A stretch of 64,000 bases of DNA from CAVYGM01 sp963768025 (lineage in GTDB: Bacteria; Bacteroidota; Bacteroidia; Cytophagales; Spirosomataceae), in NCBI GenBank assembly GCA_963768025.1, contig CAVYGM010000006.1:62001-126000 (forward strand), given 5' to 3'. The position numbers and the translations under genes are program-made. Each line of letters starts with the position of its first letter. The stretch's first letter is position 1. Positions 54,337 to 61,922 of this stretch are shown here, one piece after another. A model generated the notes under the pieces. It saw only the letters and a list, made by a program, of their open reading frames with translations, ran no database searches and was not told the origin of the DNA.

Positions 54337-55080
54337 CTACCACAAGCCGGGTGGGTAGCCCACTTCTACCAAAAACAACCCCTGAGCGGGTGCCTGCGCT
54401 CCGGCATGCGAGCGGTCTTTGGCCTGAATGATTTTTTCAAAATCATCAACGGATTTTTTACCCGTACCCACGTCAAGCAGGGTACCCACGAGGGCCCGGA
54501 CCATGCCCCGCAGAAAGCGGTTGGCCTGAACGGTAAACACCAGGAGTCCCTCCTGCTGCTCCCACTCGGCGCGGCTGATGGTACACAGGAAGGTTCTAAC
54601 ATCGGTGTGCACCTTACTAAAACTCTCAAAATCGTCGTACTGCAGCAGCAAGGCCGCCGCCTTGTTCATGGCCCCAAGGTCGAGGTCGGGCCGGAACAGG
54701 TACGCTTCGTGGGGTAGGAACGGGTTTTTGTGCCGGGTCAGGCGGTATTCGTACCGCCTAAAGGTAGCCTCAAACCGGGCATGCAAGGTATCGGCTACGG
54801 GAAACAGGTTCCGGATGGCCATGTCCCAGGGCAAGAGGCTATTGAGACTATATTGCATTTTGTCAAGATCTCTGATCTCTGAATTCAACTCAAAATGCGC
54901 GTATTGCTGCACTGCGTGAACGCCGGCATCAGTCCGGCTACTCCCAACTACCTCAACGGGTACCCTGGTAATCGTAGACAAAGCCTCTTCCAAAGTTTGC
55001 TGAACCGATCTTCCGGCAGGCTGTTTTTGCCAGCCGATAAAGTTTGTTCCGTTGTAGCTTAGTTCGATAAAATAGCGCAT
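54337..55080 (-). CDS. truA: tRNA pseudouridine synthase A
   Basis: A 247-residue TruA protein beginning MRYFIELSYNGTNFIGWQKQ. It has 'QQTLEEALSTITR', the catalytic 'VVGSSRTDAGVHAVQQ' (Asp51), 'FEATFRRYEYRLTRHKNPFL' and 'ANRFLRGMVRALVGTLLDVG'. It converts uridines 38-40 of tRNA anticodon arms to pseudouridine. It is intact, ends VGYPPGLW, and is followed on the same strand by the MobA-like gene. Confidence 0.96.
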   Translation of the reverse strand: MRYFIELSYNGTNFIGWQKQPAGRSVQQTLEEALSTITRVPVEVVGSSRTDAGVHAVQQYAHFELNSEIRDLDKMQYSLNSLLPWDMAIRNLFPVADTLHARFEATFRRYEYRLTRHKNPFLPHEAYLFRPDLDLGAMNKAAALLLQYDDFESFSKVHTDVRTFLCTISRAEWEQQEGLLVFTVQANRFLRGMVRALVGTLLDVGTGKKSVDDFEKIIQAKDRSHAGAQAPAQGLFLVEVGYPPGLW

Positions 55081-55483
55081 GTGGCAAAGATAAGGTCCAA
55101 AGTCTAGACCTCCGGCATGAGGGAAGAAGCCATAGGGTAGGTTTACAATTTTTATAATTTAATGAATATATTTTTGCAAATAAATCACAATCGCCTCAAC
55201 TCCATCAAATTCTTTTTATCGTTGGAGGAAGAACATTAACTTTGATGGCACGTTTTTGAAGTATACCTAACCTCCGAGCGGGTCAAAATCCCAGAAAAGA
55301 CTGCCTAAGTAGGGACAATCCCGTTCACAGGTTGATCGATCTTTTTATTTACATCGTTTATCATTACAACCAAAAACCCTCCCCTACACCTGCTTTCGAA
55401 TTCATACAGTCAGGAATCAAGGGAAATGCTATTCATAATTAAAAATTCAAAGTCGCTACGGCGAGCCGTTCAAATTTCTTAGC
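55081..55483. other. Intergenic region between truA and glnS
   Basis: This 403-bp divergent spacer (truA minus, glnS plus) should hold both promoters. It is AT-rich; a TATTTTTG at 55169-55176 fits the TAnnTTTG -7 form, but its -33 element is not clear. No hairpin, RNA gene or protein frame stands out. Confidence 0.5.
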
Positions 55484-57156
55484 ATGACTACCGAAGAGAA
55501 AAAAGACGAGAGGACACTCAATTTTATCGAAGAGATCGTAGAAGAGGATATTCGTGATGGAAAAAACCTGGGCCGCGTTCTGACCCGATTTCCTCCCGAA
55601 CCCAATGGGTACTTGCACATTGGGCACGCTAAGTCTATTTGCCTCAACTTCGGTTTGGCCAACAAATATGGGGGAAGTACCAATCTCCGTTTTGACGACA
55701 CCAACCCTACTAAGGAGGATGTGGAGTACGTTGATTCCATAAAAAATGACGTGCGCTGGCTGGGTTTTGACTGGGCCAACGAGTTTTATGCCTCCGATTA
55801 TTTTGAACAACTGTACCAGCTGGCCGTGCAGCTGATCCGGGAAGGTCATGCCTACGTGGATGATTCTACGGCCGAGGAAATCGCCGTTCAAAAGGTACCC
55901 CCACCGTGGCCGGTACGCCCGGTCCTTACCGCTCGCGCTCCGTGGAAGAAAACCTCGATCTCTTCGAGCGCATGCGCAAGGGTGAGTTTGCGGAGGGAAG
56001 CCGGGTACTGCGCGCCAAAATCGACCTGACTTCGCCCAACATGCATCTGCGCGATCCGCTCATGTACCGGATCAAGTTTGACCATCACCACCGGACCGGG
56101 GATGCCTGGTGCATCTACCCCATGTACGACTTCGCCCACGGGCAGTCGGATGCCATCGAGCAGATCACCCATTCCATTTGTACGCTGGAATTCATCCCGC
56201 ACCGCCCCTTGTACGACTGGTTTATTCAGAACCTGGATATTTTCCCGTCGAAACAGTACGAATTCGCCCGTCTTAACCTGACGTACACCGTCATGAGCAA
56301 GCGCAAGCTGCTGCAATTGGTGGAGGAGAACTACGTAAGTGGCTGGGACGATCCACGCATGCCTACCATTTCGGGTTTGCGGCGGCGGGGCTATACCCCC
56401 GAGTCTATCCGCAATTTCTGCGACCGGATCGGGGTAGCCAGGCGCGACAATCTCATCGACGTGAGTTTGCTGGAATTTTGCATCCGGGAAGACCTTAATA
56501 AGAAGGCACTTCGGTACATGGTGGTACTTGACCCGCTGAAAGTGGTGATCACCAATTTTCCGGAAGATAAAGTTGAGCAATGCCAAAGCGAAAACAACCC
56601 GGAAGATCCCGCCGCCGGCAGCCGGCAGATGCCTTTTACCCGCGAGCTGTACATTGAGCAAGAGGACTTTATGGAAAACCCTCCCAAGAAGTACTTCCGC
56701 CTGGCCCCCGGCCAGATGGTACGTCTGAAAAGCGCCTACATCATCCGCTGTGATGAAGTGGTGAAAGATGACGCCGGGGCGATCCTGGAAGTACGGTGTA
56801 CCTACATCGAAAACAGCAAAAGCGGGCAGGACGAATCGGGAATCAACGTAAAAGGTACCTTGCACTGGGTGTCGGCCACGGAGGCTGTACCGGTAGAAAT
56901 CCGCCTGTACGACCGCCTGTTCCAGGTAGAAGACCCCTCCTCCGAAGAGGGTGATTTCAAAGAGTACATCAATCCCGATTCACTCGAAGTGATAACCGGC
57001 TACGCCGAACCGCAATTGAAATCGGCTGCACCAGGCGATTCATTTCAGTTTTTGCGCAAAGGCTACTTTGCCGTAGATACCGAAAGTACCTCTGGGAAGC
57101 TGGTCTTCAACCGGACGGTAACGCTGCGGGACAACTGGGCCAAATCGGGGAAATAA
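55484..57156 (+). CDS. glnS: Glutaminyl-tRNA synthetase, one frameshift
   Basis: The corrected protein has 557 residues, near the E. coli length. It begins MTTEEKKDERTLNFIEEIVE and has the class I HIGH motif in 'FPPEPNGYLHIGHAKSICL' (HIGH 45-48). 'DDTNPTKEDVEYVDSIKNDV', 'YPMYDFAHGQSDAIEQITHS' and the KMSKS-equivalent 'VMSKRKLLQLV' follow. Then comes the C-terminal anticodon domain ('PFTRELYIEQEDFMENPPKK'). It charges tRNA-Gln. A G is missing near 55896 (CAAAAGGTACC should be CAAAAGGGTACC). The gene is essential, so the indel is likely an error. A terminator follows. Confidence 0.95.
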
Positions 57157-57174
57157 GCTTAAATAGCTATTTCG

Positions 57175-57211
57175 AAAAAGACGAGCCACAATCCACGGCT
57201 CGTCTTTTTTT
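57175..57211 (+). terminator. Terminator after glnS
   Basis: AAAAAGACGAGCC (57175-57187) pairs with GGCTCGTCTTTTT (57197-57209) over 13 bp with a nine-base loop, followed by further T bases. It begins 19 bp after the glnS stop codon. Confidence 0.9.
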
Positions 57212-57311
57212 GTACCCTGACCGTTGGTGAAATTTACTTTATCGAACATACTTCCTGATTTTTCCTGACGTTGAACAACTAGTTACTTCCTAAACCTTAC
57301 CGTTCCATTCT

Positions 57312-58421
57312 ATGAAAAAGCTCTGCGCGCTTGCGCTGTGGCTGACCTGTTCAGTGTCGGCCCACGCTACCCATTTTCTAGGGGGAGAAATCCAGGTCAA
57401 ACACGTGACTGGCCTTACCTATGACCTCACCACGGTACTATACCTCGACATCCAGAACGGACAGGCCGCTGCCAGTGCCCAGGGTGAAATAGTTCTTTGC
57501 CTCGGCGACGGAAAGGAGATACTGGTAAAACGATCTAGTTCTGAAACCTTATCAGGAACTCCGACGGTTAACCGAAGCATCTATCGGTTTCAATACACCT
57601 TTGCGGCTCCCGGCACCTACACCATTTCGTCCAGCTTTGAGAAATTTGCGAATGATATAATCAACCTTCCGGTTTCATCGCAGGAGCAGGCAATGGTCAT
57701 CCAAACCCTTCTGAATACCACCCTGCCCAATACGACGGCTCCGGCCGGGGCACCCAAATTCACCATTGGCCTGCGCCAGCAATTCTCGTTGCCCCTGGCC
57801 ACCACCGATCCCGATGGCGATAGTCTGGCCTTCCGCCTGGTCAAACTCCTCCGCTCTGATTTTGATTGTAGTCCGTCTAGTCCTGACCCGACCTATCTTT
57901 TCCCCAATGAAGTAACCCGGGAAGGGACATTCAGAATAGATCGTACGGCTTCCCTCCTGCTGTGGAACGCCCCCACCCGCGTGGGAGCCTATACCTATGC
58001 CTACGTGACCGAAGAATGGCGAAAAGGAACCAAAGTAGCCGAAAGCTGGCGAACGAACGCTCTTTTCGTGACGGATCAAAGTGGTTCGGCGGGTCCCCTA
58101 CCTCCCTATGAGCCCGTCCAGTATTTTGAGCAGGGCCTGGTCACGTCGATTCATGAAAGCGGATCAGGTCGGATGAGCGTGTTGGTATACCCGGTACCCA
58201 GTCAGGACTGGATCAGGGTGCAGGTTGATACCCGTACTCCCTCTACGTTGGTGATTGAACTATTAGATGTGCAGGGAATAACAGTAAGACAGGCCCATTC
58301 CTCTTCTCCTGTTTCCAGTCATGAGTTTGAAATGAATGTAAAAAGTATCCCGAAAGGTATTTACTTCCTCCGGGCTAAAAGTCCGAAGGAAATACAAACC
58401 AAGAAGATACTCAGGGAATAA
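57312..58421 (+). CDS. Type IX-secreted protein with C-terminal sorting domain
   Basis: This 369-residue protein has a signal peptide (MKKLCALALWLTCSVSAHA). It continues 'THFLGGEIQVKHVTGLTYDL', the start seen in gliding-motility/surface-type Bacteroidota proteins. The C-terminal roughly 80 residues ('VLVYPVPSQDWIRVQVDTR', then 'PKGIYFLRAKSPKEIQTKKI') match the type A sorting signal used by the type IX secretion system. The middle is a beta-rich domain ('RQQFSLPLATTDPDGDSLAF'). It is probably exported to the surface; its binding partner is not known. Confidence 0.8.
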   Translation: MKKLCALALWLTCSVSAHATHFLGGEIQVKHVTGLTYDLTTVLYLDIQNGQAAASAQGEIVLCLGDGKEILVKRSSSETLSGTPTVNRSIYRFQYTFAAPGTYTISSSFEKFANDIINLPVSSQEQAMVIQTLLNTTLPNTTAPAGAPKFTIGLRQQFSLPLATTDPDGDSLAFRLVKLLRSDFDCSPSSPDPTYLFPNEVTREGTFRIDRTASLLLWNAPTRVGAYTYAYVTEEWRKGTKVAESWRTNALFVTDQSGSAGPLPPYEPVQYFEQGLVTSIHESGSGRMSVLVYPVPSQDWIRVQVDTRTPSTLVIELLDVQGITVRQAHSSSPVSSHEFEMNVKSIPKGIYFLRAKSPKEIQTKKILRE

Positions 58422-58438
58422 GGCTTGCGTATATTTCC

Positions 58439-59314
58439 CTACCCCAAGGGAACCACATCCACTTCAACATCCAGTTTCTGCTGGCCAGAGCTGAGGAGAA
58501 TGCCTTTCAATGGCGTAACATCACTGTAATCCCTTCCCCAGGCCGTGGTAAGGTGCCTTTCACCGGGAATAACGTTATTGGTAGGATCAAAATCGCACCA
58601 GCCCAGTCCCGGCACGTAGGCCGATATCCAGGCATGGGAAGCATCCGAACCTTGCAGCTTTTCCTTCCCTGGGGGCGGTAGGGTTTCCAGGTAGCCACTC
58701 ACGTACCGAGCCGCAAAGCCCATGCTTCGAATCCCCGCCAAAGCCAAATGGGAAAAATCCTGACACACGCCTTTCTTTTCTTTCAACACCGTTTTGAGCG
58801 GAGTATGAACCGTAGTGGCATCCGGCACAAAGGCAAACTCGGTGTAGATTTTTTTACAAAACCCCATGATTGCCTCGTAGAGCGGCAAATCCCCAGGAAA
58901 GCTATTCCCGGCAAATGCAATTACTTCTTCGTCCCAGTGCACAAACGGACTCGGCAGCAAAAACTGCAACACCTCGTTCTTTACCGCCAGGTCACTTTGA
59001 AAAATCTCCTTAGCCTGTCGGCAACTGTACGTAGAACCCAGGCGCAGCTCGGGTTCAGAAAAATAATTTTCGATCTGGCTTTGGGCTTCTACTACCAGCT
59101 CCTTGTGGGGTACCTGCACCGAAAAATAGTGCACCAGATTCCCGAAGAAATCAACCCGCTGCACCATTTCCGCCGGCGAGGGGGTGATTTTTAGTTCAAA
59201 ATGGGTACACGTCTGCGTATGGGTAGTTTTGGGATACAGGCAGGCCAGGCTCTGGTACCCACTCACCGGTTCCTTGTAGGTGTATACCGTTTTATGAACA
59301 ACCTTATATTTCAT
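58439..59314 (-). CDS. Bacterial transglutaminase-like protein (N-terminal beta plus core)
   Basis: This 291-residue cytoplasmic protein begins MKYKVVHKTVYTYKEPVSGY, the standard N-terminal beta region. The papain-like transglutaminase core has catalytic Cys184 ('KGVCQDFSHLALAGIRSMGF'), His227 ('SDASHAWISAYVPG') and Asp242 ('WCDFDPTNN'). It overlaps the upstream ATP-grasp/alpha-E gene by 11 bp and is the last gene of the amidoligase operon. Its role may be to hydrolyse or transfer the peptide made by its neighbours; this is inference from the cluster. Confidence 0.9.
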   Translation of the reverse strand: MKYKVVHKTVYTYKEPVSGYQSLACLYPKTTHTQTCTHFELKITPSPAEMVQRVDFFGNLVHYFSVQVPHKELVVEAQSQIENYFSEPELRLGSTYSCRQAKEIFQSDLAVKNEVLQFLLPSPFVHWDEEVIAFAGNSFPGDLPLYEAIMGFCKKIYTEFAFVPDATTVHTPLKTVLKEKKGVCQDFSHLALAGIRSMGFAARYVSGYLETLPPPGKEKLQGSDASHAWISAYVPGLGWCDFDPTNNVIPGERHLTTAWGRDYSDVTPLKGILLSSGQQKLDVEVDVVPLG

Positions 59315-61877
59315 CTTCGCCGTTTTGATTTACCAATCCTGGGAAAGAGGATTGAATTGCCATGTGGTTGAAATAAAGATTGGAAATACTTTCGGATGCT
59401 GACAGCATGAGCGTCGTAATGGAGGCCATCAGGGTGTCCAGTTCCGCTCGGTAGAACGTCTCCGCGTCGTACTCACAGAGGGCCGCTATGTCGGCCAATT
59501 TTATTTTGGAAGTAGCTTCAAGCACCACCTTCTGTACCTGGTTCAGTCGGTCAACACCATTCGGGTTGGGGAGCTTGTCCAGATAAAAACAGAGCAAGTC
59601 CAAGAGGTACACCAGGGAATAAGGCGAACTGGCATCCAGCAATACCATGTCAAGGACAGGGATAAGGCCAATCTGCAGCCGGTAGGTATTCCGAAACCGG
59701 TGCAGCAGGTGGTGGTAATTCAGCAAGGCCTCCAATAATTCATTCTCTACGTAATCGGGGTTCCTAAACACAAACGCTGACCGAATCACACTTACCCGGG
59801 AGAGAATCCGCTCGATTAATTTCCCGCATTTTAGCAGATAAAAAGCATTGTCACGCGCCATGGACTCCGAAACCGTGCCGTAGAAAGTAAACATCCGGGT
59901 ATAGAGCTTATCCAGATTCTTCTGAATCAGCCGGGCATCCGGGTTGTCATCCTTAAAATTCCGGATTTTATAAAAGCTTCCCTCAATCAAATCAATGGAT
60001 CGGCCTATTTCCGGATTCCATTGGTCCCGAACGGACTTAATGGCCCGCAGGAAGAGTTCTACGGACGATCCGATAGTACCCAACCGCTTGGTGTTGATCA
60101 CCAGGTCTTTGATTTCCTGAATGGGGTGTTCCAGAGGTGCTTCGTTTTCTTCATCCACAAAACCCGGATACGTGAGGGTCAGGTGGGTCAGGGAGCGCAG
60201 GAGCACCGTAATGTGGCCGGCCTGATCTTTGCCGCCGTAGTTCTGGTTTACGCTGAGGGCGTTCAGAACTATGTTGATAAACGTATTGGTAGCCAGCACC
60301 CGTTCGCCGTAGCGCCCCACCCAAAACAGGTTGTCGGCACTTCGGCTGGGCAGGGAACTGTGTTTGCGAGACTGGGGAGAATAGGTACCTATAATGGCCT
60401 CACGGGTCTTTTCCATTTCATCGCCCACAATCCAGGTATCCTTTGAAATTCCGCCATACTGATTGGAAAAACGGAAACGACCCGGTTCGGGAGAACTGCG
60501 CGTAAGGCCGCCCGGCATCACCTCGTACCCGCTATCGGTTCCGATCAGGAAGGCCCGGAGGGCCGCGAAACGCGGTTCGATACGTCCATTCACGAAGGAA
60601 GGGGTGGTCGAAAAACTCACTTCTTCCTGGGCCACGTATTGGGTGGGGTTTGCCACTATCTCCCGTTTCAACTGTCCCACCTCCTCTTCCGATAGTGTTT
60701 TACCATAAATAGATCGTGAATTACTATCCCGATTGGATTTTTTTATGATCAACTGTTCAAGATTTTCCAGAACGTACTGCTGCTCCTTCGGTTGCCCGCA
60801 CCACCAGGTAGCTACGGAGGGCAGGAGCAAATCCTGGCCCAGAAAATGCCGGCAGGTATTCTGCATGAACGACATGAACACGTTGTTTTCCAACAGGCCA
60901 GTACCAGGTGGATTGATCACCGCCACCTTTCCGGAACGCATGGCCTGCAGGAGTCCGGGTACTCCCAATTTGGAGTCGGCGCGGAGTTCGAGGGGATCGC
61001 ACCAGTGGTCATCAATCCGGCGCAGGATGATATCCACTTTGCGCAATCCTTCGATGGATTTGAGCCAGACAAACCCATCCCGTACCAGCAGGTCTTCGCC
61101 CTGGGCCAGTATGTACCCCAGGTAGGAGGCCAGGTAGGCGTGCTCGAAATAGGTTTCGTTGTTGGGGCCGGGGGTGAGGTACACAATCGTCAGGTCTTCC
61201 TTTCCCTTCCCAAACGTCCGGGCAATGGTACCCTGGGTACTGCTAAAAAACGGGGACAAACGGCGCACGAACAGGCTTTCGGCCAAATCCGGGAGGATTT
61301 TGCTCATGACCGTCCGGTTTTCCAGCGCGTACCCGGAGCCCGACGGTGCCTGGGTGCGGTTGTCAAGTACCCACATGCGGCCGTCAGGTCCACGGGCCAT
61401 GTCGACGGCGTATTTGATCAGCTGGTGGTTGCCGGCGAGTTTTATATCGTGGGAGGCCCGCAGGAATCCCGTATTGTCATAAACAAGCTCGGCCGGGATG
61501 ATCCTATTTTTTATCAGCGTTCGGGGTCCATACAGATCTTTCAGGATCAAATTCATGAGCTCAGCCCGCTGCTGTAGCCCCCGGGCTATTTCCTGCCATT
61601 CCTTCTGATGAATCAGAAATGGGATCGGATCCAGCTGCCAGGGTCGGTTCAGGCCGTCGATGCTCTCGTACACGCTATAGGTTACGCCATTTTCCTGAAG
61701 CTTGCGGATCAGTTCCTGATTCCGAACCCCCAACTCTTTCATTCCCAGCTTTTCTAGGGCCGAAAACAGAGTATTCCAATGGGGAATGAGGTCGCCTTTC
61801 CTATCCACCACTTCGTCGTAGGAATATATTTCTTTCCGATAGGCCTGTAATAACCCGATGGAATTATCTTGTAACAT
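59304..61877 (-). CDS. Fusion of a circularly permuted ATP-grasp amidoligase and an alpha-E domain
   Basis: This 857-residue protein has an N-terminal circularly permuted ATP-grasp domain to about residue 480. It shows 'LDPIPFLIHQKEWQEIARGL', 'DMARGPDGRMWVLDNRTQAP', 'SGSGYALENRTVMSK' and 'INPPGTGLLENNVFMSFMQN'. The C-terminal alpha-E helical domain starts near 520 ('ADNLFWVGRYGERVLATNTF'). In many bacteria these are two separate genes. ATP-grasp enzymes of this group are predicted to make peptide bonds, and alpha-E may be the carrier or regulator. The gene overlaps the transglutaminase gene and lies 45 bp from the DUF2126 gene. It is intact. Confidence 0.9.
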   Translation of the reverse strand: MLQDNSIGLLQAYRKEIYSYDEVVDRKGDLIPHWNTLFSALEKLGMKELGVRNQELIRKLQENGVTYSVYESIDGLNRPWQLDPIPFLIHQKEWQEIARGLQQRAELMNLILKDLYGPRTLIKNRIIPAELVYDNTGFLRASHDIKLAGNHQLIKYAVDMARGPDGRMWVLDNRTQAPSGSGYALENRTVMSKILPDLAESLFVRRLSPFFSSTQGTIARTFGKGKEDLTIVYLTPGPNNETYFEHAYLASYLGYILAQGEDLLVRDGFVWLKSIEGLRKVDIILRRIDDHWCDPLELRADSKLGVPGLLQAMRSGKVAVINPPGTGLLENNVFMSFMQNTCRHFLGQDLLLPSVATWWCGQPKEQQYVLENLEQLIIKKSNRDSNSRSIYGKTLSEEEVGQLKREIVANPTQYVAQEEVSFSTTPSFVNGRIEPRFAALRAFLIGTDSGYEVMPGGLTRSSPEPGRFRFSNQYGGISKDTWIVGDEMEKTREAIIGTYSPQSRKHSSLPSRSADNLFWVGRYGERVLATNTFINIVLNALSVNQNYGGKDQAGHITVLLRSLTHLTLTYPGFVDEENEAPLEHPIQEIKDLVINTKRLGTIGSSVELFLRAIKSVRDQWNPEIGRSIDLIEGSFYKIRNFKDDNPDARLIQKNLDKLYTRMFTFYGTVSESMARDNAFYLLKCGKLIERILSRVSVIRSAFVFRNPDYVENELLEALLNYHHLLHRFRNTYRLQIGLIPVLDMVLLDASSPYSLVYLLDLLCFYLDKLPNPNGVDRLNQVQKVVLEATSKIKLADIAALCEYDAETFYRAELDTLMASITTLMLSASESISNLYFNHMAIQSSFPGLVNQNGEDEI

Positions 61878-61922
61878 GAGTAGGGTTTAGGAATTTATTT
61901 GGTATTCGTACTACTGCTACGC

